Shown here in pieces: positions 35,463 through 43,445 of a DNA stretch of 64,000 nt. Source of the DNA: Bacillus sp. FJAT-26390 (GTDB lineage Bacteria; Bacillota; Bacilli; Paenibacillales; Paenibacillaceae); the NCBI RefSeq assembly GCF_001682865.1, contig NZ_MAQX01000032.1:248001-312000 (forward strand), read 5' to 3'. The first letter of the stretch is position 1; each line of letters begins with the position of its first letter. Made by a program: the position numbers and the translations under genes. Under the pieces are notes generated by a model that worked only from the letters and a program-made list of their open reading frames with translations, was not told the DNA's origin and did not search any database.

Positions 35463-36293
35463 TTATTTCAGCAAAAGCTCTCTGTATTCGCTCGGCGACA
35501 GCGCCGTATACTCCTTAAAAAGCCGCGAGAAGTACGTCGCATCCATCCCCAGCGCTTCAGCAACAGCGGAAATGCTTAAAGCGGTGAAAGTAAGCATCTC
35601 TCTAGCTTTGTCCATCCGCTTGCGGTTCACATAATGAATCGGCGAGAGCCCGGTCGTATTTTTAAACATGCGAATGAAATAATTGGGGTGAAAATGAACC
35701 AGCTGCGCCAGCGTATCTACTGAAATATTTTCAGAAAGATGCTCCTCGATATAAGAAAGCACGACGTTCATTTTCTCGAATGAGCTTGTTGTTGGCGCAT
35801 TGATCGTTACCCGGTCAGTCTGCTCCAAAAACATGGCCATGATCTCGAGGAAGGTCGCCTGCACATGCAGGTCGGCCGTCCACTCCTCGCTCTTATAATG
35901 ATACATAAGGCGGTCGAATTTATCCTTTAATAAAGGATGGTCCGTTACCGTTAGGATCACAGGCATCTCAAGCACTTGAAACAGGTTGAAATTGCCCAGC
36001 TTCGCCGTAAAGTGGCACCAATATTTGCCGAAAGTATTTTCATTAATCGTTCCGTAGGACTGGGTCACATCCGCCGGCATCAAGCATAGGTCGCCAGCCT
36101 TCGGATAAAAGGTGCGATTGCCAATCTTAATATACCCTTCGCCCTCTTGAATGTAATAAAGCTTGTTCACGTCAGGCGTGTAATTATCGTCATTCCATGA
36201 GCGCGGCACCTTCGTATACTCAACTACAGCCACATGCAATTGCAAGCCGGTCAAATACGATTTCCAAAATGATTTCATGCTATTTTCGTTCAT
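35463..36293 (-). CDS. AraC-family transcriptional regulator, 276 aa
   Basis: The N-terminal half is a cupin-like ligand-binding domain (YYIQEGEGYIKIGNRTFYPKAG near 45, DLCLMPADVTQSY). The C-terminal 95 residues carry two helix-turn-helix units: ISVDTLAQLVHFHPNYFIRMF and ISAVAEALGMDATYFSRLFK, ending in the AraC signature. GGGAGTGGC points to the ATG at 36291-36293; eleven residues upstream in frame lack a site. It likely responds to a small carbohydrate-like ligand. It is convergent with the PhyH-HEAT gene, and no co-transcribed target is visible. Confidence 0.88.
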   Translation of the reverse strand: MNENSMKSFWKSYLTGLQLHVAVVEYTKVPRSWNDDNYTPDVNKLYYIQEGEGYIKIGNRTFYPKAGDLCLMPADVTQSYGTINENTFGKYWCHFTAKLGNFNLFQVLEMPVILTVTDHPLLKDKFDRLMYHYKSEEWTADLHVQATFLEIMAMFLEQTDRVTINAPTTSSFEKMNVVLSYIEEHLSENISVDTLAQLVHFHPNYFIRMFKNTTGLSPIHYVNRKRMDKAREMLTFTALSISAVAEALGMDATYFSRLFKEYTALSPSEYRELLLK

Positions 36294-36373
36294 TGCCACT
36301 CCCGCCCTCCAAGCCCGTGATGTCACTTCTAATTGTTAAAATCCATTCTCGGCTCTCGCTGAGGCGTATTGGT

Positions 36374-36508
36374 TTATTTGGATAAATAACGGTGCAACGC
36401 GGAAATAAGCAAAGCATGATCCTCCTGATCCGGCAAGACGGACATGCTAATCGTGCTGATCCGCTCTTCCAGCTCCATCCGCAACAAACGTTGTTTTATA
36501 TTCAGCAT
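36374..36508 (-). CDS. candidate small protein, 44 aa
   Basis: On the minus strand ATG 36506-36508 opens a frame MLNIKQRLLRMELEERISTI that continues to ...LLISALHRYLSK and a TAA at 36374. The product is amphipathic and helical, like many small regulatory proteins. The site upstream (AGG, nine bases away) is weak. It lies between wrbA and the AraC gene on the same strand; the remaining sequence of 36294-36641 shows nothing else. Confidence 0.4.
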   Translation of the reverse strand: MLNIKQRLLRMELEERISTISMSVLPDQEDHALLISALHRYLSK

Positions 36509-36641
36509 AATAATTGCCTAGATTCTATTTTATAAATCTATACTAAATGATACCCGCTGCATCCTTCCAACCCTATCTTATCTCTTATCCTTTTCCTTGC
36601 CAACAGAACCCTTGAAGCCGCTTGTTTTTAGCCATGCACGC

Positions 36642-36678
36642 AAAAAAAAAAGGAAGCAGCATTACGCTGCCTCCTTCC
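36642..36678 (-). terminator. terminator of the pirin-wrbA operon
   Basis: On the minus strand GGAAGGAGGCAGC and GCTGCTTCC pair around GTAAT and are followed by about ten T. Confidence 0.8.
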
Positions 36679-36699
36679 TCATTCTCAGCCTCTTCAAGC

Positions 36700-37314
36700 T
36701 TACGCCTGCGCTTGTCCGAGCTGTACCCACTGTGCGACATTTACTGTCCGTTTCGCTTGGTATTCAACCGCCGCTTTTACGTCCTCGACCATTTTGCCGC
36801 CTTGAACCGTCACGCTCGTTCCATATGGATTGCCGCCCGCCTCAAAGGTAACGGGACTTGAATAGCCTGGCGCCGCAACGATCGCTCCCCAATGATACAT
36901 CGAGGTGTATAAGCTGAGAATGGTCTGCTCTTGACCGCCGTGGGCATTTTGAGCTGATGTCATCGCGCTGACCACTTTATTAACGAGCTTGCCGTTAAAC
37001 CAAAGCGAGCCCGTCGAATCGAGAAATTGCTTAACAGGACCAGGCATGCCGCCAAAACGAGACGGGACGCTGAAAATAATCGCGTCAGCCCATTCCAAGT
37101 CCTTATAGGAAACCTCCGGTATTTCCTGCGTAGCCGCAACATGAGCTCGCCAAATCGGATTCGCTTGAATCGCTTCTTCATCTGCCAGCTCCGGCGTTTT
37201 CAAAATTCTCACTTCGGCGCCCGCTTCCTTTGCGCCTTCCGCGGCCCATTGCGCCATTTGATAATTGGTACCCGTTACGCTGTAATAAATAATGGCAAGT
37301 TTAATGGCTGACAT
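36700..37314 (-). CDS. wrbA: WrbA-type NAD(P)H:quinone oxidoreductase, 204 aa
   Basis: A flavodoxin-fold protein: LAIIYYSVTGTNYQMAQWA near 7-25 is the FMN phosphate loop, and DAIIFSVPSRFGGMPGPVKQFLD near 75 is the WrbA/type IV quinone reductase signature. TSAQNAHGGQEQTILSLYTSM and the C-terminal GGNPYGTSVTVQGG complete the family. It reduces quinones by two electrons using NAD(P)H. GAGGAG nine bases before ATG 37312-37314 decides the start. It follows the pirin gene by 39 bp. Confidence 0.9.
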   Translation of the reverse strand: MSAIKLAIIYYSVTGTNYQMAQWAAEGAKEAGAEVRILKTPELADEEAIQANPIWRAHVAATQEIPEVSYKDLEWADAIIFSVPSRFGGMPGPVKQFLDSTGSLWFNGKLVNKVVSAMTSAQNAHGGQEQTILSLYTSMYHWGAIVAAPGYSSPVTFEAGGNPYGTSVTVQGGKMVEDVKAAVEYQAKRTVNVAQWVQLGQAQA

Positions 37315-37353
37315 CTGATCCATCTCCTCAATAATAAAGTTATGATCTAACGA

Positions 37354-38118
37354 TTAACGCTGATATAGCGGGTATGCTACTTGATTAGGCAGCTGAATGA
37401 CGATCATGCGCACCTTGTCTTGCCCGATTGCCAAGCGAACCGCCTCAGGCTCTGAATCTGCCTGCACAACGGTAAAATCTTTATGCTGGAATGGAGTCGT
37501 GGCTTCCCTTGTGCTCCAATTGCCATTTCCTCGAATGGCTAAGGCGGCGATCGAATATCCTGCTGGAACGGCATGCTCATATTCGCTGCCAGCTTCCAAG
37601 GAAATATCCCACATTTGCGCATCCGTCACCAAATGAATGGGAGATCCTTCGCCAATAATCGTTTTCTTATGAACCTGTCCGCTGACGGTCTCTGGAAAAT
37701 CTTCAGCAACGTATTCGTGATAGGTAGGCTTCCTTTTAATCGCTTCATTTAGATCCGGTTCAAACCAAATTTGAAAAATCTCGGCATCAGGACCGTCTAT
37801 TTTCTCGCGATGCGATACGCCGGAGCCCGTCTGCATAACCTGTGCGCCGCCGGGTCCGACGGTGCTCTCCGTCCCAAGCGTGTCGCCATGCGAGACCTGC
37901 CCGTTTACGACATATGTCATAATTTCAAATCCTTTGTGCGGATGCAGCCCGATGCTGCCGCCCTCCTTGGCATGTGCCCAAGCCCAGTAAAATAAAGGAC
38001 CAACCCGCTTAACCGCACCCAGATCCTGAGGGAACCCAATCGGCTTTTGCTCAATGATTTTGCCCCCTTCAAACGAGCCCGTTGCTTGCTGTAGCGGCGT
38101 ATATATATTCATCCTCAT
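37354..38118 (-). CDS. pirin family protein (quercetinase-like), 254 aa
   Basis: A bicupin: GSIGLHPHKGFEIMTYVVNG near 55 and GAQVMQTGSGVSHREK near 92 carry the His residues of the pirin metal site, and FQIWFEPDL is typical. The C-terminal cupin (115-250) is complete. Pirins bind iron and some oxidise quercetin; others act in stress responses. GGGAGG precedes the ATG. It forms an operon with wrbA, driven by a promoter with TTGACA at 38204-38209. Quinone or electrophile stress is a sensible guess for the inducer. Confidence 0.9.
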   Translation of the reverse strand: MRMNIYTPLQQATGSFEGGKIIEQKPIGFPQDLGAVKRVGPLFYWAWAHAKEGGSIGLHPHKGFEIMTYVVNGQVSHGDTLGTESTVGPGGAQVMQTGSGVSHREKIDGPDAEIFQIWFEPDLNEAIKRKPTYHEYVAEDFPETVSGQVHKKTIIGEGSPIHLVTDAQMWDISLEAGSEYEHAVPAGYSIAALAIRGNGNWSTREATTPFQHKDFTVVQADSEPEAVRLAIGQDKVRMIVIQLPNQVAYPLYQR

Positions 38119-38180
38119 GGTATAACCTCCCTTTGATTTATTTATCTTAATATCGTGAATCCTAATGTTAGTATATATTC

Positions 38181-38209
38181 ATCCTATCATCAGGGTATAT
38201 AGATGTCAA
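38181..38209 (-). promoter_or_regulatory. promoter of the pirin-wrbA operon
   Basis: TTGACA (38204-38209) and TAGGAT (38181-38186) on the minus strand are 17 bp apart. GTATATA occurs at both flanks of this segment as a direct repeat and may mark a repressor site. Confidence 0.65.
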
Positions 38210-38227
38210 CTAACTTTTTTAAAGTAA

Positions 38228-38266
38228 TAAAAACCGGCGTTTTCCAAATCGGAAGACGCCGGTTTA
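38228..38266 (-). terminator. terminator of the NEAT-SLH gene
   Basis: On the minus strand AAACCGGCGTCTTCC pairs with GGAAAACGCCGGTTT and is followed by further T. It ends the transcript of the surface protein. Confidence 0.8.
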
Positions 38267-38282
38267 ACGTAGCTATGCGTTG

Positions 38283-41200
38283 TTACAAATTTTCAAGCAC
38301 CCGCAAAATAAGCGTCAAAGCTTCAGCTCTCGTAGCGCTCGCATTAGGGTCAAATTTATTATTGCCTTTGCCTTGGATCAGGCCAGCCTGGATGGCTGCA
38401 GCTGCTTCCTTCTTCGCCCATGCCGGGAACTGGTCGGCATCGTCGAACGATAATACCGCATCCTCGCTAATTTTCAGCTTGGCTGCGCGCGCTATGATAA
38501 CGGCAAGCTCAGAGCGAGTTATTTCATTGCTTGCGCGGAAGGTTTGATCCTCATATCCGCCGATTAGTCCCGCTCCAACCGCTCTGAATATATGCTCCTG
38601 CGCCCAGTTCGGTATTTGCGAATTGTCATTAAACTTAGCATCAGCTGCGCTGCTCTTCAGCTTCAAGGCACGGCTGATCATTACGGCGAATTCACCCCGC
38701 GTAATGACTCCGTTAGGACGGAACTTGCCGTCTTCGTATCCTTTGGCAATGCCTAGCGCGATGGCCTTCTCAACGGAAGCTTGCGCCCAGTGCCCCTCAA
38801 TATCTTTAAAGCCAGTAACTACAGGCTCAACCAGCTCTTCCTTGCCTTTGCCTTCGTCCTTATCCTTCTCTTCCTCGAGCTCTATGTCGCCTTGCCCGCT
38901 GATCGGCTTCATGCTGGACTCATCAAATTTAATTTGAATGTTGTATTCATGGTGATAGCTCATTTCCGGCCAGTCGATCTTCACCCAGCCATCTGTCACC
39001 TTGGAGAGATCCGATACCGGGAAGTAAACGACCCGTGTATTTTTCTCTTTGTTGCTGCTTTCCGTCGAAACGTTAGCCCCATTAAATTTTAACCCCGTAA
39101 TTTCTTTGTCCTGCTTAATCGTCAGGTAGACCAGCTTGCTGCTGCCGGCTACCTTCAGCCTAGCCGTAGGAATAATGTAATCCTGCATGACTGAATCCTG
39201 ATCCGTGCCAAATTTCAAAATCCGAACGGCTATGCTGTATTGTCCATCCGACGAGCCTGGATTCGGATTCGGAATCGGGTCCACGCCAATCTTCGCTGCT
39301 TGGAAGGTATCCAAAGCCTGCTTCAACTTTGCCGCGGCTGCGTCAATTATCGCTTGTGACTGAGGCGCTTGCCCCGCCGCTTGCCCCTCCGTAATCGCAG
39401 CTGCAAGTAAGGCTTTGGAGCCGGCTTTAAAATTGCCCGCTTTCGTCCCCTCAACCGCTGCGTCATGCGTTTCCTGCGCTGTCTTAATCAGAGCATTCAG
39501 CGCAGAAGCATCAAAAATTCCTGTAAGGGAGCTTGCATCCAGCTTCAATTGAATATCGTACTCATGATGATAATTGATGGCAGGCCAATCTACTTTCACC
39601 CAGCCATCCGTAACCGTAGTCAGATCTGTTAGAGGCAGCGATACGACTCGCGTATTCGTTGCTTCATCGATGCTCTCTACTTTTACATCCTGTCCTTTAA
39701 ATTTTAAAGCTGTAATTTCCTTATGCTGCTTGAGCGTAATGAACATCGTTTTGTCCGCTCCGCGTACCTTCAAGCTTGCAACTGGATTTACGTAGGTCTG
39801 CATAACGGAATCTTCATTCGTCCCGAACTTCAATATCCTGAAGTTCACTTTGTAATCACCGTCGGCAATGCCTTTAATCGCTTTATCCTTGAACGCTGCA
39901 ACTGCCTGATTCAGCGCCAGCAGCGCTTCGTCTGTCTGAGCTTGCGTATTTTCCGCCCCAGCAGCAGCGGCACCCGCGGCGGTGATTGCCGCTTGTAGAG
40001 CGTTTTTCGCCTCAGCCGGGTACTGTCCAATCGCCGTGCCGACTACTGCCGCTCTTTGAACAACCGACGCTGCTGAAATAGCCTGCGCTAAAGCGGTATT
40101 ATTTACATCGTTAAAGTTAAGACGAATATCATGGGTTTGGTCATAAATTTGGCCTCCCTGCGATACTACGACACGAACCTTTGCCTTATGAAGTACAGAT
40201 AGGTCGGCCGTTTTAAAGGTAACGACGCGGGTATTTGCCGCTTCGTTTACGCTGGCGATCTCAACATCCTTATAGCTTCCGTCACGCTCTACTTTTATTT
40301 CTTTTATCGCTGCGTTGTCCTTCACCGTAAACGTGACCGAAACGTCGCCATTTGCTTCCGTCCCAATGGTGGCAGGCTTAAGGAAATAGCTGTCTGCCGA
40401 CGAAAATGCCGCGTTTGTGCCATGCAAGGTTGAGAAGTAGCGTTCATACACGATGAGCGCTTTAAAAGCATCTGCTGCCAGATCCAGCTCTGCCTGTGCA
40501 GATGTAATTGCTGGCCGGGTAGCGGACAGATTGTCTGCTGTCTGCTTGGCTTTGTTGATGGCTGCAAGCAATGCTCCTTTTGCAGCTGCAAATGCGGCTA
40601 GATCAGCGCTATCAGCTTTGGTAGCCGTATCATGAAGTCGCTTGTACTGGGCAAGAGAAGACTGCAATCGTTCCAGCTTTTCAACATTAAAGCTAAGATA
40701 CACATCGCGTGTTACGCCGTTGATGTCATAGCTGATATAGCTTAATCCCTGCCAATCCTCGTCACTCGAATCCGTACCCCGCGGGCTTAGCTGATAAACC
40801 TGGCCATCGGCATTGGAAAGCGCAGAAGAACGATTTGCGTAATGGGTATACGCTTCGGACTTAATAATTTGGAAGGTTCCATCCGCATTCGGCCAAGATT
40901 GAGCTACCTTCGCATTTGCAGGAGGACCTTTTAGCGCTACATTCGCTAGAAAGCCAGATAAGCTTTGTGCATTTATGCTGCTGACGATCGTCGTAACCGT
41001 ATTGCTGATCTCATTTGCATATACCGATTGCGTATTAGTAGGCTCCAGCGTATCAAGCGCATAAATCTTCACCGGCTTGGCGGCTAGATATTGGCTATCT
41101 TTGGCTCTTTTATAATTATTGGCGAGCGTTGTCAATGAATTCGATAATTGCTGCGGCGTAGATGAAGGCGTGTTTACCGCAGTCTTTGCTTTGCCAAGGT

Positions 41201-42176
41201 TTTTGACTAAGGTGTTGATATCGGAATGATAATATTCCCCTGCCGCAATCGCGGCAGATGCCGAGCCTGGAGAGCCTTCCGCCGCTCCGTTTACAGCAAT
41301 ATTGTTCGTAAACTCGGTAATAATTTTAATGAAGCTCTCAAGCTCGGTTCGATCCGCCAGCTTTCTGCGCGATTCAAAAAGCTTCATAGCGCCTTTCAAC
41401 GTGTTGTAAATATTGCCGTAGGCTTCCAGATCGCCAGTCGGCGTTAGGCCGAGCATCGTATCGGCATAGTCGATCACTGACCAAAGAGCGGCTTTACTAC
41501 CGATCGGATAGTCGCCGTACGCCGTGCCTTCCGAGCTTGAATAATAGACAGAACGGGATACCGTAATAAACTCATCCAACTGGCTGTATGTAACCTTCGT
41601 GACTGTTGGCTCCTCCGGCTCTACTCCCCCATTCCCGCCGCCCGGAATGTCTGGAAGGGTGCTGGTATCGATGCTTAAGCGCACATTATACCAATGGTCA
41701 TAGGAATATTCGGGAATGAAAATATGCATGAGGACATCCTGCTTCTGGGTAAGATCGGCAATGACGTATTGCAAGATATAACTGCCGTTCTCCCCAGGGA
41801 CAGGTCTTGTGGAAACTGCTTGGTAACCCTCTATACCTGAAACGACTTCATTGTTGATTCCTGCTTTGGCTTTGCCTGCGAGGCGATAGCCTAAATAAGG
41901 AAAACGCGTATAATTAACTGCCGTAAGCTTATGTTCGAATTTCACGGTACCATTTTCAATAATCAACGACCCTTTTTCGCCGTTTGTTTTCATATAGTCA
42001 TTTGCCACGGATGTGGAAGCATGCTCATCATGGAGAATCGTGTAATCGACGGCATACACGCCGTCGGGGACGTTAGCGGCAGCCGCGGCGACCGCGCTGG
42101 CACCTGTTTGCAGGGAGGATACGATTAGACCTATAGCTATCCAAAGGATAGCTGTTTTTTTTAGCCATCTACTCAA
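38283..42176 (-). CDS. cell-wall-anchored heme-binding protein with four NEAT and three SLH domains, 1,297 aa
   Basis: Start TTG 42174-42176 lies nine bases after AAGGAG; an ORF extending further has no site. Order: signal peptide (about 1-34); NEAT1 (37-170) with the lip helix STSVANDYM and YDHWY giving Y159/Y163, the heme-ligand YxxxY pair; a helical region; NEAT2 (about 582-693) ending YDQTH, where the second Tyr is replaced; a FIVAR-like helical segment; NEAT3 (about 769-880) and NEAT4 (about 977-1085), both with SVMQ-Y helices and YHHEY; an acidic linker; and three SLH repeats (about 1122-1297). It probably captures heme at the surface and hands it inward, as SLH/NEAT proteins of Bacillus anthracis do. 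It follows a small secreted protein with a Fur-like box upstream. Confidence 0.9.
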   Translation of the reverse strand: MSRWLKKTAILWIAIGLIVSSLQTGASAVAAAAANVPDGVYAVDYTILHDEHASTSVANDYMKTNGEKGSLIIENGTVKFEHKLTAVNYTRFPYLGYRLAGKAKAGINNEVVSGIEGYQAVSTRPVPGENGSYILQYVIADLTQKQDVLMHIFIPEYSYDHWYNVRLSIDTSTLPDIPGGGNGGVEPEEPTVTKVTYSQLDEFITVSRSVYYSSSEGTAYGDYPIGSKAALWSVIDYADTMLGLTPTGDLEAYGNIYNTLKGAMKLFESRRKLADRTELESFIKIITEFTNNIAVNGAAEGSPGSASAAIAAGEYYHSDINTLVKNLGKAKTAVNTPSSTPQQLSNSLTTLANNYKRAKDSQYLAAKPVKIYALDTLEPTNTQSVYANEISNTVTTIVSSINAQSLSGFLANVALKGPPANAKVAQSWPNADGTFQIIKSEAYTHYANRSSALSNADGQVYQLSPRGTDSSDEDWQGLSYISYDINGVTRDVYLSFNVEKLERLQSSLAQYKRLHDTATKADSADLAAFAAAKGALLAAINKAKQTADNLSATRPAITSAQAELDLAADAFKALIVYERYFSTLHGTNAAFSSADSYFLKPATIGTEANGDVSVTFTVKDNAAIKEIKVERDGSYKDVEIASVNEAANTRVVTFKTADLSVLHKAKVRVVVSQGGQIYDQTHDIRLNFNDVNNTALAQAISAASVVQRAAVVGTAIGQYPAEAKNALQAAITAAGAAAAGAENTQAQTDEALLALNQAVAAFKDKAIKGIADGDYKVNFRILKFGTNEDSVMQTYVNPVASLKVRGADKTMFITLKQHKEITALKFKGQDVKVESIDEATNTRVVSLPLTDLTTVTDGWVKVDWPAINYHHEYDIQLKLDASSLTGIFDASALNALIKTAQETHDAAVEGTKAGNFKAGSKALLAAAITEGQAAGQAPQSQAIIDAAAAKLKQALDTFQAAKIGVDPIPNPNPGSSDGQYSIAVRILKFGTDQDSVMQDYIIPTARLKVAGSSKLVYLTIKQDKEITGLKFNGANVSTESSNKEKNTRVVYFPVSDLSKVTDGWVKIDWPEMSYHHEYNIQIKFDESSMKPISGQGDIELEEEKDKDEGKGKEELVEPVVTGFKDIEGHWAQASVEKAIALGIAKGYEDGKFRPNGVITRGEFAVMISRALKLKSSAADAKFNDNSQIPNWAQEHIFRAVGAGLIGGYEDQTFRASNEITRSELAVIIARAAKLKISEDAVLSFDDADQFPAWAKKEAAAAIQAGLIQGKGNNKFDPNASATRAEALTLILRVLENL

Positions 42177-42316
42177 TTTATTACGCTCCTTAAAAAATAA
42201 TGGCGACAATCGTACGGGCTTAGCCGCCGATAATCGCGCAAACGAAGAGCGTGTCGGTAAATTACCGACCGCTCTTCGCCTGTCTGCCAACTGCTTACTC
42301 AGCAGCTCCTATCTAA

Positions 42317-42775
42317 TTAAAGCCAATCGATGAACAGGCTGTACGTTGTGTTGTGGAATCCTCCAGCATTAACTTGCAGCTCAACCGGCAGGTTATCCGT
42401 GAGGTTGTTTACGCCGCTGAATACAAAGTAAGTGAAGCCGCCGGAAACCGATTTGGTTGCCGATACTTCGTATGTGCCATCGCCAGCAGGCGCACCGTTA
42501 ACATCCACGTTCAGGAAGCCGTAGCTTACTGGAATCGTTGGGAACGGAGGGTATGTGTTTTTCAGCTTAATCGTAACGGTATAATTGCCAGCAGAGCCTG
42601 TCACATCAGCGCTGTCGATAAACGCGCTTGCATGGGTAGAATAAGCTCCATTCTCATCAAGGAATTGCAGGTTTTGAGCAGCAGCCGAAGCCGGTACCGC
42701 CATCGCTAGAGCAAATACGAAAGTGAGCAGCATAAGAAACATCGTTTTCTTGAAAGATTTTTGCGAACGCAACAT
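42317..42775 (-). CDS. small secreted NEAT-like protein, 152 aa
   Basis: A signal peptide (about 1-32, ending PASAAA) is followed by one beta-sandwich-like domain. Its order resembles a NEAT domain: a YSTHASAFIDSADV helix-like start, GNYTVTIKLKN, FTYFVFSGVNNLTDNLPVEL, and HNTTYSLFIDW where NEAT domains carry YxxxY. The first Tyr would be His here. Similarity is from pattern reading only and needs structure-based testing. AGGGAG lies eleven bases before ATG 42773-42775. It is the first gene upstream of the large NEAT-SLH gene, with a Fur-like box 140 bp upstream. A secreted hemophore is the proposed role; no anchor is present. Confidence 0.75.
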   Translation of the reverse strand: MLRSQKSFKKTMFLMLLTFVFALAMAVPASAAAQNLQFLDENGAYSTHASAFIDSADVTGSAGNYTVTIKLKNTYPPFPTIPVSYGFLNVDVNGAPAGDGTYEVSATKSVSGGFTYFVFSGVNNLTDNLPVELQVNAGGFHNTTYSLFIDWL

Positions 42776-42888
42776 AGTGATCAACACTCCCTATAATGGT
42801 TTTAGAATATGTTCTTGCAAATAAATACGATGATTGCTCCGTCCGATAAGAGTGACGCTATTCCTCCCTTCTACTTTGCGGATATCGT

Positions 42889-42957
42889 CCACAGAAAAAA
42901 GTATGCATGAAGACAATGATTATCATTATCATCTAAGTTGCAAAAAAATTTCTGTGG
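42889..42957. repeat. perfect inverted repeat bracketing the Fur box
   Basis: CCACAGAAA (42889-42897) and TTTCTGTGG (42949-42957) are exact complements, separated by 51 bases that contain the Fur box. Confidence 0.55.
42912..42930. promoter_or_regulatory. Fur box upstream of the NEAT genes
   Basis: GACAATGATTATCATTATC matches the 19-bp Fur consensus GATAATGATAATCATTATC (or its complement) at all but one position. It lies upstream of the small NEAT-like gene, so iron-dependent repression is likely. Confidence 0.85.
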
Positions 42958-43371
42958 CAGAAGCCTATGCCAGCCTTTGCAAGCAGCACGCCTCTTCTCT
43001 TCAGAAAATCGATAACGTGTACATCGCCCATCGACAGCTTGATTTTATAGTTATACTCTAAATTATGTCAATCGTATAAACGGCATTATTTATTTTTTAA
43101 ATAGTTGTTCTATCGTTTTTTGATTCTTTTATTTTTATAATTAAATACAATCACAATTGTTATTTTAGATTATATTCTCGATAATTTATTTTTTATTTAC
43201 AAATAAACATTAATTACAGTTTCTTCTTAATTGCTTTATCAATTATTGATAACGATTATCATTATTATTAAAAGGTTTCTTATTATTGTTTTCTTAAAAT
43301 AAATCCCTTTTGCGTCCGCTTGAGTTTCTTCGATATTTGTATCCAATTGTTTGTTATTGAGCGTTCAAAAA
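42958..43371. other. AT-rich intergenic region between the NEAT operon and the ABC exporter
   Basis: A 410-bp AT-rich stretch with no supported reading frame on either strand. It contains the second Fur-like site at 43248-43266. It ends at the terminator of the exporter operon. Confidence 0.5.
43248..43266. promoter_or_regulatory. second Fur-like site
   Basis: GATAACGATTATCATTATT agrees with the Fur consensus at 16 of 19 positions, about 320 bp upstream of the first box. No gene starts next to it, so it may serve an unannotated transcript or a far-upstream promoter. Confidence 0.6.
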
Positions 43372-43414
43372 GCAAAAACAGGAGCCCCGAAATACTCGAT
43401 TCGGCTGCTCCTGT
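43372..43414 (-). terminator. terminator of the ABC exporter operon
   Basis: On the minus strand ACAGGAGC pairs with GCTCCTGT, enclosing CCGAA/TTCGG, followed by TTTTTG. Confidence 0.75.
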
Positions 43415-43445
43415 CATACTAAGCTATTTATCAAAAAGCAATATG

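Noticed and set aside
42834..43061. 75-codon plus-strand frame across the Fur box
   Set aside because: The Fur box itself reads as DNDYHYH; no ribosome site and the region is a promoter.
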